From: Actinomadura formosensis NBRC 14204
Lineage (GTDB): Bacteria > Actinomycetota > Actinomycetes > Streptosporangiales > Streptosporangiaceae
NCBI RefSeq assembly: GCF_001552155.1
Contig: NZ_BCQQ01000017.1
Location: 1 to 64,000 of the forward strand
Direction of reading: 5' to 3'
DNA: 64,000 nt
The notes beneath the pieces are model-generated. The model ran no database searches and was not told where the DNA came from. It saw nothing but the letters and a program-made list of their open reading frames with translations. Shown in pieces: positions 35,509-45,705 of this stretch. The position numbers and the translations under genes are program-made. How positions within the stretch are numbered: position 1 is the stretch's first letter; each line of letters begins with the position of its first letter.

Positions 35509-36926
35509 GACCGGTCCTCCACACGCAGCAGGGTTCGGGCGTCGCCGGCGGTGACCACCGACCCGGTGACCAGCACCCCGGCGCCCCGGTACTCGCCGGT
35601 CTCCTCGGCGAACCCGATCGCCCGGTCGATGGCGTCGTCCAGGCGCGCCGCGACATGCACGCGCTCGGGGCCGAACACGCCCTCGGCGATCTCGGCCAGT
35701 TCCTCCGGCGGCATCGAGCGCGGCGAGGAGTTACGGGTCACCACCAGTTCGGCCAGCACGGGTTCGAGCTGGTCCAGGACGCCGGCGACGTCCTTGTCGG
35801 CGGCGATGGCGAGCACCCCGGCGAGCCGGGTGAAGCCGAACGACTCGGTGACCGTCGCGACGGTCGCCGCCATCCCGGCCGGGTTGTGCGAGGAGTCCAG
35901 CAGGACGGTCGGGCCCGTCCGCGCGACCTCCAGCCGTCCCGGCGAGGCCGACTTGGCGAAGCCGCTGCGCACCAGCGCCGGATCGAGCTGCCCCTCGTTC
36001 CCGCCGAGATAGGGCTCGCCGGGCGCGACGCGGGTCGCGGCCTCCAGGTCCGCCTCTCCCCTGGTCGGCGCGCCGCTCGCGAACGCCTCCACGGCGGCGA
36101 GGGCCGTCGCGGCGTTGCCCGCCTGGTGCTCGCCGAACAGCGGCAGGAAGATCTCGTCGTAGACGCCGTGCAGGCCCTGCAGCCGGAGCTGCTGGCCGCC
36201 GACGGCGACGTCCCGGCTCAGCACGCCGTACTCGATGCCCTCGCGTGCCGCCGCCGCACCGGTCTCCACGATCCGCCGCAGCAGCACCTCGGCCGCCTCG
36301 ACCGGCTGCTGCGCCAGCACCACGACCGCGCCGGTCTTGATGATCCCGGACTTCTCCCCGGCGATCTCCTCCAGCGTGTCGCCCAGGTAGCGGGTGTGGT
36401 CCAGCCCGATCGGGGTGATCACGGCGACGGTGCCGTCCGCGACGTTCGTGGCGTCCCACGCGCCGCCCATGCCCGCCTCGACCACGGCCACGTCGACCGG
36501 CGCGTCCGCGAACGCGGCGAACGCCATCGCCGTCAGGACCTCGAAGAACGACAGCCGCGCCGTGTGCTTGCCGTCGACCAGCTCCACGTAGGGCAGGACG
36601 TCGTTGAACGTCTCGACGAACCGTTCCTCGCTGATCGGCTCCCCGTCGATCGCGATGCGCTCGCGCAACGTGGTCAGCTCGGGGCTGGTGTACAGGCCCG
36701 TGCGCAGCCCGCGCTCGCGGAGCAGCGACTCGATGAGCCGGGCCGTGCTGGACTTGCCGTTCGTCCCGGCGATGTGGATCACCGGATACGCGCGGTGCGG
36801 TTCCCCCAGGACATCGACCAGATCGCGGATGCGGTCGAGGGTGGGATCGATCTCCCACTCGACCCCACGGGCCATGATCGCGCCTACGGTCGCCCGGTAG
36901 CCGGCCGGTTCGGTTCCCTGACTCAC
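35505..36926 (-). CDS. folC: Folylpolyglutamate synthase / dihydrofolate synthase
   Basis: FolC adds glutamates to folate and usually also makes dihydrofolate. The 473 residues are a Mur-ligase-type enzyme with P-loop HIAGTNGKSSTAR near residues 51-63, LRTGLYTSPELTTLRERI, EAGMGGAWDATN (Mg and ammonium-binding loop), ITPIGLDHTRYLG and LLDSSHNPAG in the C-domain. The start chosen is GTG at 36926. It is followed by the coupled DUF4233 gene and faces a second FolC-like gene across a 71-base gap. Confidence 0.94.
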   Translation of the reverse strand: MSQGTEPAGYRATVGAIMARGVEWEIDPTLDRIRDLVDVLGEPHRAYPVIHIAGTNGKSSTARLIESLLRERGLRTGLYTSPELTTLRERIAIDGEPISEERFVETFNDVLPYVELVDGKHTARLSFFEVLTAMAFAAFADAPVDVAVVEAGMGGAWDATNVADGTVAVITPIGLDHTRYLGDTLEEIAGEKSGIIKTGAVVVLAQQPVEAAEVLLRRIVETGAAAAREGIEYGVLSRDVAVGGQQLRLQGLHGVYDEIFLPLFGEHQAGNAATALAAVEAFASGAPTRGEADLEAATRVAPGEPYLGGNEGQLDPALVRSGFAKSASPGRLEVARTGPTVLLDSSHNPAGMAATVATVTESFGFTRLAGVLAIAADKDVAGVLDQLEPVLAELVVTRNSSPRSMPPEELAEIAEGVFGPERVHVAARLDDAIDRAIGFAEETGEYRGAGVLVTGSVVTAGDARTLLRVEDRS

Positions 36927-36997
36927 GGTCTCAGAGCCTACTCGGCGACGGCCGGGGCTCCGTCCGGCCCCATGCCGCAAGCCCCACACTGGAAGGC

Positions 36998-38200
36998 ATG
37001 GACGTGTTCTTCCGGGAATGGGAGCGGCGTGCGCCGGGCGAGACCCGCGACATCGGACGGGCCCGCGCCCTGGCCCGCGCGCTGGGCGTCCTCGCCCCGG
37101 GCGCTCCCGTCCTGACGGTCGTGGGGTCCAAGGGGAAGGGCACGACCGCGATCTACGCGTCGGCCTTTCTCGCCGCCGCCGGGCGTCGCGTATGCACCGT
37201 CACAAGCCCCGGCCTGCGCACGAACCGGGACCGGATCAGGATCGACGGGCGCGCCGTCTCGCCGGAGGAACTCGCCTTCCTGGCCGGCGCCCTCGACGCG
37301 GCCATCGGCACTCTTCCGCCGGCCTCGGGCGGTTATCTGTCGCCGTCGGGCCTGTTCACCCTCGCGGGCGTCCTGCACGCGCGGCGGGCCGGCGCCGACG
37401 CGCTCGTCCTGGAGGCCGGGATGGGCGGACGCTCGGACGAGGTGAGCCTGTTCCCGCCCGCCGTCGCCGCGATCACGCCGATCTTCCGGGAGCACGCCGG
37501 CGTGCTCGGGGACACCGAGGCGGAGATCGCGGAGGAGAAACTCGGCGTGGCCGGGCCGGAGACGGTCGTGCTGTCCGCGCCGCAATCGCCGCGGGTCGCC
37601 GAGGTGCTGCGGGACGCCGAGATCGTCGGGCCGGGAGGCAGCGGGCTGCCCGCCGGCCTGCTGCCCGCCGGGCTCGGACGGGCCGGCGCCGAACTCGGCG
37701 TCGCCGCGGCCCGCCGCATGCCGGAGGTGCCCGAACCGCCGGCCGGGACGCTGCGGGAGGTGATGTCCTCGATCGTCCTGCCCGGACGGCTGTCCTGGCA
37801 CGACGTGCCCGGGTCGGCGACAAGGCTGCTCGTCGACTCCGCCATCGACCGCGCCGGCGTCGCCGCCGCCCTGGCCGCCGCGCGGGACGCCTGGGGGACG
37901 ATCGACCACGTCGTCGTCTGCCTCCCCGACCACAAGGACCTCGCCGGGGCCATCGCCGAACTCGGCGCGCTGCCCGTGACGTCCGTCCGGCTGCCGCTGC
38001 CGCACCTGCGCTTCACCCGCCCGACGCCGCCCGGCTGGGACGTCGTCGGCGCGGGCGCCATCACACCGGAGTCGCTCGCGACGCTCGGGCACCGCGTGGT
38101 CGTGCTCGGCACCGGCTACTTCACCGGGCGCGTCCTCGGCGTGGTCGGCGCCGACACCGAGCGGCTCTTCGTCACCTCGGCCGCTCGACGTCCCTCCTGA
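36998..38200 (+). CDS. FolC/Mur-ligase-like paralogue, divergent from folC
   Basis: A 400-residue ATP-dependent ligase-type protein, 15 per cent shorter than the adjacent FolC. P-loop VVGSKGKGTT at residues 41-50, VTSPGLRTNRDRIRIDG, YLSPSGLFTLAGVLHA, LEAGMGGRSDEVSLF and ITPIFREHAGVLG mirror the FolC motifs in order, while the C-domain keeps LLVDSAIDRAG in place of SSHNP and VVCLPDHKDLAGA for the usual D-K motif. The His in the central loop aligns with FolC HTRYLG as REHAGVLG. It may ligate an amino acid to another acid, or be a second folate enzyme; no tools here decide. The last 29 bases overlap the opposing membrane-protein gene. Confidence 0.82.
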   Translation: MDVFFREWERRAPGETRDIGRARALARALGVLAPGAPVLTVVGSKGKGTTAIYASAFLAAAGRRVCTVTSPGLRTNRDRIRIDGRAVSPEELAFLAGALDAAIGTLPPASGGYLSPSGLFTLAGVLHARRAGADALVLEAGMGGRSDEVSLFPPAVAAITPIFREHAGVLGDTEAEIAEEKLGVAGPETVVLSAPQSPRVAEVLRDAEIVGPGGSGLPAGLLPAGLGRAGAELGVAAARRMPEVPEPPAGTLREVMSSIVLPGRLSWHDVPGSATRLLVDSAIDRAGVAAALAAARDAWGTIDHVVVCLPDHKDLAGAIAELGALPVTSVRLPLPHLRFTRPTPPGWDVVGAGAITPESLATLGHRVVVLGTGYFTGRVLGVVGADTERLFVTSAARRPS

Positions 38201-39086
38201 TCCGGTGCATCACGTCGGCCATCAGCGAGAACTGGGGGTTCAGCGTCGGCCGGTTGGACGCGACGATGCCGTAGGAGTCCGCGGTCGCCCACGCGCAGTA
38301 CGTGTGGGTCTCGGCCAGGACGGCGAACGTGCCGCAGACCGCCTTCCCGCCCCTGCCGCCCGGCGCGGCGTCCTGCCCCGCGATGAACGTGGTGGGCTGC
38401 GCCTTCTGCAGGAAGTCCGCCGGGTCGCCGACCGCGCCCGTCCCGCCCATGAACAGGACGTTGATCCCGCGCACCGGCCCCTCGGCGTAAACGGCCGTAC
38501 CGTGCTCGGCGACCGGGACGCCGCCCGCCTCGACCGCACCCGCGATGAACGGGTACGCGGCGCTCGCCTGCGGCGCCACCAGGCCGTCCCTGTGCAGCCC
38601 ACCGGCCGCCGGACCGGCATTGATGATCTTCTTGGACGCGGGGACGGCCGCCCGGCGGGCGTCCTTGGCGTCGCCGCCGCCCGCCCGGAAGGCGAGCGCG
38701 CCCGCGAGCAGCAGCACCACGGCGACCACGGTGATGCCCGCGACCGGCAGCAGCCTCGGGAGCCCCCGCTCCCTCGCCGCCGGGCCGCCGGGCGCCACCG
38801 GCGGCGGGCCGGTGCCGGCCACGGGATGCGCGCCCGAGCCGCCCACCCGCGCAAACGGGCCCGTGCCGCCCGGCGGGCGGGGCAGGACCTGCGGCCCGGT
38901 GCCGTTCACCACCGGACGCGGGCCCGTCGCCTCACCGATGTCGGCCGACCACCACGGGCGCATCCGGCCCCAGGGCGCCGAAGCCGCGGCCCTCGGCGCG
39001 GACCCGTCCTCGCTGACCTCCGCCGCGCCCAGGTCATCACCGGACGCGAAGTCCGGCGTGCCGGACCGAGGGGGTGATTCGGCCAT
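38172..39086 (-). CDS. Hypothetical single-pass membrane protein
   Basis: A 304-residue protein with a Pro/Gly-rich cytoplasmic N-terminal half (about 108 residues), one membrane helix (LLPVAGITVVAVVLLLAGAL near 112-131) and a C-terminal domain of about 170 residues exposed outside, with two cysteines in KAVCGTFAV and THTYCAWATADSYG that could form a disulfide. I do not recognise the domain, although ending CAWATADSYGIVASN recalls actinobacterial lipoprotein/sensor-like proteins of unknown function. It lies downstream of valS on the same strand, with about 120 bases between, and overlaps the end of the opposing FolC-like gene. Confidence 0.72.
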   Translation of the reverse strand: MAESPPRSGTPDFASGDDLGAAEVSEDGSAPRAAASAPWGRMRPWWSADIGEATGPRPVVNGTGPQVLPRPPGGTGPFARVGGSGAHPVAGTGPPPVAPGGPAARERGLPRLLPVAGITVVAVVLLLAGALAFRAGGGDAKDARRAAVPASKKIINAGPAAGGLHRDGLVAPQASAAYPFIAGAVEAGGVPVAEHGTAVYAEGPVRGINVLFMGGTGAVGDPADFLQKAQPTTFIAGQDAAPGGRGGKAVCGTFAVLAETHTYCAWATADSYGIVASNRPTLNPQFSLMADVMHRIRRDVERPR

Positions 39087-39207
39087 TGCACTCCCGATGG
39101 TTCATGTACCGCCAAAGCCCGCGGGCCCAACCGGATCGTAACGGCGGCGGGCCCGCCGCGCCGACGGTTCACGCGCTCGTGACCTGCCCGATGACGAGAC
39201 GGCCGGT

Positions 39208-41829
39208 TCAGCCCGCCGGCAGCGCGGTCAGCTGCGCCTCCAGCCGGCTGATGTCGGCCTCCGCCTGGGCCAGCCGATCGCGGTTCTTCGCGACGACCGC
39301 CTCCGGGGCCTTCGCCATGAACGCCTCGTTGCCGAGCTTGCGCCGCGCCTGGTCGACCTCCTTGCGGGCGGCGGCCAGGTCCTTCTCCAGCCGCTTGCGC
39401 TCGGCGGCGACGTCGATGGCGCCGGCGGTGTCGAGCCGGACCGCGGCCCCCTCGACCGACAGCGACGCGGTCGCGGCGAACGCCTCGCCCGGCTCGGTGA
39501 GCCGCAGCAGGACGCGGACGCCCTCCTCGTGCGCGGCCAGCGGCGAGCCGTGCCACTCCAGCGCGGCGGCGACCCGCTGGCCGGGCTTGAGGCCCTGGTC
39601 GGCGCGGAAGCGGCGGACCTCGGTGACGAGCCGCTGCAGCGACTCGACGACGGCCTCGGCGTCCCGGTCGGCGCGGCCCGGCTCGGCGGCCGGCCACGGC
39701 GCGGTGACGATCGTGTCCCCGCCGGTCAGGGACGTCCACAGCTCCTCGGTGACGAACGGGATCACCGGGTGCAGCAGCCGCAGCAGCTTGTCGAGGACCT
39801 CGCCGAGGACACGGCGCGTCGCTTCGGCGCGCTCGTCGGCCAGCTGGACCTTCGCCAGCTCCACGTACCAGTCGCAGACCTCGTCCCACGCGAAGTGGTA
39901 GAGCGCCTCGCACGCCTTCGCGAAGTCGTAGGACTCCAGGTGCTCGTCCACCTCGGCGATGACGGCCTGCAGGCGCGACAGGATCCAGGCGTCCACCGTG
40001 GTCACGTCCGCCGGCATGTCGCCGCGGACGTGCGCGCCGTTGATGAGCGCGAACCGGGTCGCGTTCCACAGCTTGTTGCAGAAGTTGCGCGAGCCCTGCG
40101 CCCACTGCTCGGCCACCGGGACGTCGCCGCCCGGGTTCGCGCCGCGCAGCAGCGTGAAACGGGTCGCGTCCGCGCCGTACGCGTCGACCCAGTCGAGCGG
40201 GTCGATGACGTTCCCGAACGACTTGGACATCTTCTTGCCGAACTGGTCGCGGACCATCCCGTGCAGGGCGATGGTCTGGAACGGCTGGACGCCGTCCATC
40301 GCGTACAGGCCGAACATCATCATCCGGGCGACCCAGAAGAACAGGATGTCGTAGCCCGTCACCAGCACGGACGTCGGGTAGAACCGCTCCAGCTCGGGGG
40401 TCTTGTCCGGCCAGCCGAGCGTGGAGAACGGCCACAGCGCCGAGGAGAACCAGGTGTCGAGGACGTCGGTGTCCCGCGTCCAGCCGGCGGGCGGCTCCTC
40501 GTCCGGCCCGGGGCAGACGACCTCGCCGTCCGGCCCGTACCAGACCGGGATGCGGTGCCCCCACCACAGCTGCCGGCTGATGCACCAGTCGTGCATATTG
40601 TCGACCCACTCGAAGTAGCGGGGCGCCATCTCCGGCGGGTGGATGGCGACGCGGCCGTCGCGGACGGCGTCGCCGGCGGCCCGCGCCAGCGACTCCACCT
40701 TCACGAACCACTGCAGCGACACGCGCGGCTCGACGACCGTGGCGCAGCGCTGGCAGTGCCCGACCGAATGCTTGTAGGGGCGGATCTCCTTGACGATCCG
40801 GCCCTGCTCGCGCAGCGCGGCCACGACCGCCGGGCGCGCCTCGAACCGGTCGAGGCCCTCGAACGGGCCGGACGCGGTGACGACGCCGCGCTCGTCCATG
40901 ACGGACACCGACGGCAGGTCGTGCCGGCGTCCGATCTCGAAGTCGTTCGGGTCGTGCGCCGGGGTCACCTTGACCGCGCCCGTCCCGAACTCCGGGTCGA
41001 CGTGCTCGTCCGCGACGACCGGGATGCGGCGGCCGGTCAGCGGAAGCTCGATCTCCCGGCCGACCATGTGCGCGTACCGCTCGTCGTCCGGGTGGACGGC
41101 CACGGCGGTGTCGCCGAGCATCGTCTCCGCCCGCGTGGTCGCGACGACGATCTCGTCGTCGCCGGAGCCGTACCGGATCGAGACCAGCTCGCCGTCGACC
41201 TCCTCGTGCTCCACCTCGATGTCGGACAGGGCGGTCAGGCAGCGCGGGCACCAGTTGATGATGCGCTCGGCGCGGTAGATCAGCCCGTCGTCGAACAGCC
41301 GCTTGAAGATCGTCCGGACGGCCTTCGCGCGGTCGTCGTCCATCGTGAACGCCTCGCGCGTCCAGTCGACGCTGTCGCCGAGGCGGCGCATCTGGCCGAG
41401 GATGCGGCCACCGGACTCCGCCTTCCACTGCCAGACCCGCTCCACGAACGCCTCGCGGCCGAGGTCGTGCCGCGACAGGCCCTCCTTGGCCAGCTCACGC
41501 TCCACGACGTTCTGCGTGGCGATGCCCGCGTGGTCCATGCCGGGCACCCACACGGTCTCATGCCCCTGCATGCGGCGCCGCCGGATGAGGGTGTCCTGGA
41601 TGGAGTGGTCGAGGGCGTGCCCCATGTGCAGCGAGCCGGTGACGTTCGGCGGCGGGATCACGATCGAGTACGCGGGACGCTCCGGCGCGCGCCGGGGGTC
41701 GGCGGTGAACAGCCCCGCCGATACCCACCGCTCGTAGAGCCGGCCCTCTACCTCGGCCGGTCGGTACTGGGTGGGCAGGTCGACGTCCGCGGCGGCCCCC
41801 TGGCCGCGCTCACTGCTGGGCTGTGTCAC
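39208..41829 (-). CDS. valS: Valyl-tRNA synthetase
   Basis: Class I synthetase charging tRNA-Val. The 873 residues contain the HIGH element in [16 protein letters not shown] near residue 60, the CP1 editing domain (residues about 200-340, including [19 protein letters not shown]), KMSKS in [14 protein letters not shown] near 531, the anticodon-binding domain and a C-terminal coiled coil ([20 protein letters not shown] ... [11 protein letters not shown]). The GTG at 41829 is preferred; the open frame extends upstream without family similarity. It stands opposite the small two-component system. Confidence 0.96.
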   Translation of the reverse strand: MTQPSSERGQGAAADVDLPTQYRPAEVEGRLYERWVSAGLFTADPRRAPERPAYSIVIPPPNVTGSLHMGHALDHSIQDTLIRRRRMQGHETVWVPGMDHAGIATQNVVERELAKEGLSRHDLGREAFVERVWQWKAESGGRILGQMRRLGDSVDWTREAFTMDDDRAKAVRTIFKRLFDDGLIYRAERIINWCPRCLTALSDIEVEHEEVDGELVSIRYGSGDDEIVVATTRAETMLGDTAVAVHPDDERYAHMVGREIELPLTGRRIPVVADEHVDPEFGTGAVKVTPAHDPNDFEIGRRHDLPSVSVMDERGVVTASGPFEGLDRFEARPAVVAALREQGRIVKEIRPYKHSVGHCQRCATVVEPRVSLQWFVKVESLARAAGDAVRDGRVAIHPPEMAPRYFEWVDNMHDWCISRQLWWGHRIPVWYGPDGEVVCPGPDEEPPAGWTRDTDVLDTWFSSALWPFSTLGWPDKTPELERFYPTSVLVTGYDILFFWVARMMMFGLYAMDGVQPFQTIALHGMVRDQFGKKMSKSFGNVIDPLDWVDAYGADATRFTLLRGANPGGDVPVAEQWAQGSRNFCNKLWNATRFALINGAHVRGDMPADVTTVDAWILSRLQAVIAEVDEHLESYDFAKACEALYHFAWDEVCDWYVELAKVQLADERAEATRRVLGEVLDKLLRLLHPVIPFVTEELWTSLTGGDTIVTAPWPAAEPGRADRDAEAVVESLQRLVTEVRRFRADQGLKPGQRVAAALEWHGSPLAAHEEGVRVLLRLTEPGEAFAATASLSVEGAAVRLDTAGAIDVAAERKRLEKDLAAARKEVDQARRKLGNEAFMAKAPEAVVAKNRDRLAQAEADISRLEAQLTALPAG

Positions 41830-42038
41830 GGCTGACGATTCTACGGGGGCGGCAAGGGTGGAACGCCCCGGGGACGTGCGCGGGCGCCCGGCGTCCGCGA
41901 GGGCGCCGGAGACCGGGAATCCCGCGCCAGAGCGTTTTCCCGTCGCGGTCGGGACACAGGTCACCTGACACCGGGTCGCCTCACCCGCAAAGGTGGCTGC
42001 GGAAGGCCCGCGCACCGGGGCGGAGAGAGAGGGACGGG

Positions 42039-42836
42039 ATGCGAGCGGTACTGGCACGCGCCGCCGTGCTTGCCGGCGCGTTCACCGCGGGGGCCGTGGC
42101 GGCACGTGCTGCGACCATCCCTCACCTCCACCGGCTCACCGCCGACCTGCAACGTTCCAGGGAGCAGATCCTCGCCAGCCGGGAGGAGGAGCGCCGGCAG
42201 CTGCGGCACGACCTGCACGACGGGCTCGGGCCGACGCTGGCGAGCCTCGCCATGTCGCTGGACGCGGCCCGCATCACCCTCGCCTGCGAACCGGAGCGGA
42301 CCGATCCGCTGCTCGCCGACGTCCGGGACCGGCTGGCCACCGCCGTCGGCGAGATCCGCGAGCTGGCGCACGGGCTGCGGCCGCCCGCGCTGGACGATCT
42401 CGGTCTCGTCGCCGCCATCGAGTCGTTCGCGGACGGCTGCTGCGAGCGGGTGGACGTCCGGTTCGACGGCGAGCCCGCGGGGCTGCCCGCGGCCGTGGAG
42501 GTCGCGGCGTACCGGATCGCGCAGGAGGCGCTGACGAACATCCGGCTGCACGCGCCCGGGAGCCGCGCGACCGTCCGGCTGAAGCGCGACACCGAACTGC
42601 ACCTCATGATCGCCGACAGCGGGCCGGGCCTGCCGGACGCCGCGCGGGGCGGCGGCCGGCCGAAGCCGCGCCGCGGTCTGGCCGCGATGAAGGAGTGGGC
42701 GGCCGAGGTCGGCGGCAGCTGCGTGATCACCTCCCGGAACGGCGGTGGCACCATCGTCGCCGCCCGGCTGCCGCTCGCCGCCGCGCAGACCGCCGCCGGG
42801 TACCATCGTCCTTCGGTCGGCAGAAGGCGGGCGTAG
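42039..42836 (+). CDS. Compact NarL-type sensor histidine kinase
   Basis: A 265-residue kinase. A short hydrophobic N-terminus ([20 protein letters not shown]) may be a membrane anchor or signal; then a HisKA_3 dimerisation domain with phospho-acceptor His60 in [14 protein letters not shown] and an HATPase domain with N box [29 protein letters not shown] and [12 protein letters not shown]. There is no extracellular sensor, HAMP or PAS domain, so the signal must be sensed in the membrane, cytoplasm or by a partner. The ATG at 42039 follows a purine-rich GAGAGAGGG site. It abuts the response regulator without a gap. Confidence 0.9.
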   Translation: MRAVLARAAVLAGAFTAGAVAARAATIPHLHRLTADLQRSREQILASREEERRQLRHDLHDGLGPTLASLAMSLDAARITLACEPERTDPLLADVRDRLATAVGEIRELAHGLRPPALDDLGLVAAIESFADGCCERVDVRFDGEPAGLPAAVEVAAYRIAQEALTNIRLHAPGSRATVRLKRDTELHLMIADSGPGLPDAARGGGRPKPRRGLAAMKEWAAEVGGSCVITSRNGGGTIVAARLPLAAAQTAAGYHRPSVGRRRA

Positions 42837-43493
42837 ATGACGGAGACCATCCGGGTCCTCATCACCGACGACCATCCGGTGTTCCGGCAGGGCCTGAAGG
42901 GTCTCCTGCAGGCGCTGGGCGTGGAGGTCGTCGGCGAGGCCGAGAACGGGCCGGACGCGGTGAAGCTGGCCGCGGAACTGCAGCCGGACGTCGTCGTCAT
43001 GGACCTGCACATGCCCGGCGGCAACGGCATCGAGGCCACCCGCACCATCACCCGCACCAGCCCGCGCATCGGCGTGCTGGTGCTCACCATGTTCCGCGAC
43101 GACGACTCGGTCTTCGCGGCGATGCGCGCCGGCGCCCGCGGCTACCTGCTGAAGGAGTCGGGCGCCGAGGAGATCGCCCGCGCGGTGCGCGCGGTCGCGG
43201 CGGGCGAGGCCATCTACGGGCCGGAGATCGCGCGCCGGGTCCTCACCTACTTCACCGACATGCCCGACCCGAGGCAGGCCGCGTTCCCCGAACTGACCGA
43301 GCGGGAGCGCGAGGTCCTCGAACTGATCGCGCAGGGCCGCAGCAACGCCGAGATCGCCGGGACGCTCTTCCTCAGCCAGAAGACCGTCCGCAACCACGTC
43401 TCGAACATCTTCATGAAGCTGCACGTCGCGGACCGCGCCCAGGCCATCGTCAAGGCCCGCGAGGCCGGCCTCGGCGAATCCACCCTCCGCTGA
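42837..43493 (+). CDS. NarL/LuxR-family response regulator
   Basis: A 218-residue regulator with a receiver domain (residues 5-120; acidic DDH near 11-13, phospho-acceptor Asp56 in DVVVMDLHMPGGNG, LLKESGAEEI after the conserved Lys) and a C-terminal LuxR HTH at about 152-212 (ELTEREREVLELIAQGRSNA, GTLFLSQKTVRNHVSNIFMK). Partner of the preceding kinase, whose stop codon directly adjoins its ATG. Its targets cannot be inferred. A 14-bp hairpin ends it against clpX. Confidence 0.94.
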   Translation: MTETIRVLITDDHPVFRQGLKGLLQALGVEVVGEAENGPDAVKLAAELQPDVVVMDLHMPGGNGIEATRTITRTSPRIGVLVLTMFRDDDSVFAAMRAGARGYLLKESGAEEIARAVRAVAAGEAIYGPEIARRVLTYFTDMPDPRQAAFPELTEREREVLELIAQGRSNAEIAGTLFLSQKTVRNHVSNIFMKLHVADRAQAIVKAREAGLGESTLR

Positions 43494-43507
43494 CCACCGG
43501 GACCGAG

Positions 43508-43538
43508 AACGCCCCCGGCCGAGGCGGCCGGGGGCGTT
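43508..43538. terminator. Bidirectional terminator between response regulator and clpX
   Basis: A perfect 14-bp stem (43508-43521 with 43525-43538), AACGCCCCCGGCCG on the left, closes an AGG loop between convergent genes. The flanking AA/TT pairs give it a U-ended form on both strands. Confidence 0.85.
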
Positions 43539-43546
43539 CCCCGTGT

Positions 43547-44821
43547 TTACGCGCTCTTCTCCCGCGGTTCGCGCTTGGGGCGGTCCCGCGGGACGAGCGT
43601 CGGGTTGACGTGCTCCAGGACGGCCTCGCGGGTGATGACGACGCGGGCGACGTCCTGGCGGCTCGGGACCTCGTACATCACCGAGAGGAGGACCTCCTCC
43701 ATGATGGCGCGCAGGCCGCGGGCCCCGGTGCCGCGCAGGATGGCCTGGTCGGCGATCGCCTCCAGCGCGTCGTCGGTGAACTCCAGGTCGACCCCGTCGA
43801 GTTCGAAGAGGCGGTGGTACTGGCGGACCAGCGCGTTCTTCGGCTCGGTGAGGATGTTGATGAGGGCGTCGCGGTCCAGGTTGTGCACGGACGTGATCAC
43901 CGGGAGCCGGCCGATGAACTCGGGGATCATCCCGAACTTCAGCAGGTCCTCGGGCATCACGTCGCCGAGCACGGCGGACGACTCCTCGAAGTCGGACTTG
44001 GAGCGGATCTGCGCACCGAAGCCCATGCCCTGCTTGCCGACCCGGGACTCGACGATCTTCTCCAGCCCGGCGAACGCGCCGCCGCAGATGAACAGCACGT
44101 TGGTGGTGTCGATCTGAATGAACTCCTGGTGCGGGTGCTTGCGGCCGCCCTGCGGCGGGACGCTCGCGGTGGTGCCCTCCAGGATCTTCAGCAGGGCCTG
44201 CTGGACGCCCTCTCCGGAGACGTCCCGGGTGATCGACGGGTTCTCGCTCTTGCGGGCGACCTTGTCGACCTCGTCGATGTAGATGATCCCGGTCTCGGCC
44301 TTCTTGACGTCGTAGTCGGCCGCCTGGATCAGTTTGAGGAGGATGTTCTCGACGTCCTCCCCGACGTATCCCGCCTCCGTCAGCGCCGTGGCGTCCGCGA
44401 TGGCGAACGGGACGTTGAGGAGTTTGGCGAGCGTCTGCGCGAGCAGCGTCTTGCCGGATCCGGTCGGGCCGAGCAGCAGGATGTTCGACTTGCCGATCTC
44501 GACCGGGTCGTCCCGGCCCGTGTCGCCCGACTGGATCCGCTTGTAGTGGTTGTAGACGGCGACGGACAGCGCCTTCTTCGCCGTGTCCTGCCCGATGACG
44601 TAGGAGTCGAGGAACTCGTAGATCTCCCGCGGCTTGGGCAGGTTGTCCCACTTGAGGTCGGAGGTCTCGGAGAGCTCCTCCTCGATGATCTCGTTACAGA
44701 GATCGATGCACTCGTCGCAGATGTACACGCCCGGACCCGCGATGAGCTTCTTGACCTGCTTCTGGCTCTTCCCGCAGAACGAGCACTTGAGCAGATCACC
44801 ACCGTCGCCGATGCGTGCCAC
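43547..44821 (-). CDS. clpX: ClpX ATP-dependent unfoldase
   Basis: AAA+ subunit that unfolds substrates for ClpP. The 424-residue protein has the N-terminal C4 zinc domain ([10 protein letters not shown] and [11 protein letters not shown]), Walker [13 protein letters not shown], Walker [14 protein letters not shown], sensor [14 protein letters not shown] near the end, and the ClpP-contacting IGF-like loop region. The GTG start follows AAGGAG. It is transcribed downstream of the two clpP genes, with about 170 bases between. Confidence 0.97.
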   Translation of the reverse strand: MARIGDGGDLLKCSFCGKSQKQVKKLIAGPGVYICDECIDLCNEIIEEELSETSDLKWDNLPKPREIYEFLDSYVIGQDTAKKALSVAVYNHYKRIQSGDTGRDDPVEIGKSNILLLGPTGSGKTLLAQTLAKLLNVPFAIADATALTEAGYVGEDVENILLKLIQAADYDVKKAETGIIYIDEVDKVARKSENPSITRDVSGEGVQQALLKILEGTTASVPPQGGRKHPHQEFIQIDTTNVLFICGGAFAGLEKIVESRVGKQGMGFGAQIRSKSDFEESSAVLGDVMPEDLLKFGMIPEFIGRLPVITSVHNLDRDALINILTEPKNALVRQYHRLFELDGVDLEFTDDALEAIADQAILRGTGARGLRAIMEEVLLSVMYEVPSRQDVARVVITREAVLEHVNPTLVPRDRPKREPREKSA

Positions 44822-44993
44822 CCAACCGTCTCCTTTTCGTGGGGCCGCCCGCCTTGGAGGATGCGGCGCAGCTCAGTTGCGTCCCGAAGGCTCTCGACGT
44901 TGGACTCGACGTTACCGCCTCCAACGGACTTGGAAAGCCCCTCGCCCGGAAGTGTGGCGTCCGGGCTTGGGACTCCCGCGTCCTCGTGCCGTC

Positions 44994-45677
44994 TCAGGAC
45001 GACACTACCTCGGCCTTCCGCTTCCTGCTGGCGAAGACGTCGTCGATGAGACCGTAAGCCTTCGCCTCGTCCGCCGTGAGGATCTTGTCGCGCTCGATGT
45101 CGCGGCGGACCTGGTCGATGCTCCTGCCGCTGTGCTCGGCCAGGATCGTCTCCAGCAGCTCGCGGATCCGCATGATCTCGCGGGCCTGGATCTCGATGTC
45201 GCTGGACTGGCCGTAGGTGCCCTCGGTCGCGGGCTGGTGGATCAGCATCCGCGCGTTGGGCAGCGCCGCCCGCTTGCCCGGCGTGCCGGCGGCGAGCAGC
45301 ACGGCCGCGGCGGACGCCGCCTGGCCGATGCACACCGTCTGGATGTCGGGCTTGACGAACTGCATCGTGTCGTAGATCGCCGTCATGGCGGTGAAGGAGC
45401 CGCCGGGCGAGTTGATGTAGATGCTGATGTCACGGTCCGGGTCGATGGACTCCAGCGTGATCAGCTGGGCCATGACGTCGTTGGCGGACGCGTCGTCGAT
45501 CTGCACGCCGAGGAAGATGATGCGCTCCTCGAACAGCTTGTTGTACGGGTTCATCTCCTTGACCCCGTACGTGGTGCGCTCGACGAACGACGGAATGATG
45601 TAGCGGTTGTCGACCGGCATCGGACCGGCGCCCGGTCGGACGATATCGGTGAAACCGGGTCGAATCAGGTCGCTCAT
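44994..45677 (-). CDS. clpP: ClpP protease subunit (second gene of the pair)
   Basis: A 227-residue serine protease subunit. Catalytic triad: Ser in [17 protein letters not shown], His in [13 protein letters not shown] and a later Asp in the [18 protein letters not shown] region. The N-terminal 30 residues are longer than in the other ClpP. Actinobacterial ClpP1P2 form a mixed tetradecamer with ClpX or ClpC. The ATG at 45677 follows GGAGG. It lies 28 bases after the first clpP and both form a unit downstream of tig. Confidence 0.95.
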   Translation of the reverse strand: MSDLIRPGFTDIVRPGAGPMPVDNRYIIPSFVERTTYGVKEMNPYNKLFEERIIFLGVQIDDASANDVMAQLITLESIDPDRDISIYINSPGGSFTAMTAIYDTMQFVKPDIQTVCIGQAASAAAVLLAAGTPGKRAALPNARMLIHQPATEGTYGQSSDIEIQAREIMRIRELLETILAEHSGRSIDQVRRDIERDKILTADEAKAYGLIDDVFASRKRKAEVVSS

Positions 45678-45705
45678 GGTTGTGCCTCCGATGAGTATTC
45701 AGGCG

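Noticed and set aside
41823..42836. Longer kinase start at 41823
   Set aside because: It would overlap the opposing valS start and adds an Arg-rich non-family segment; the ATG at 42039 has a good ribosome site.
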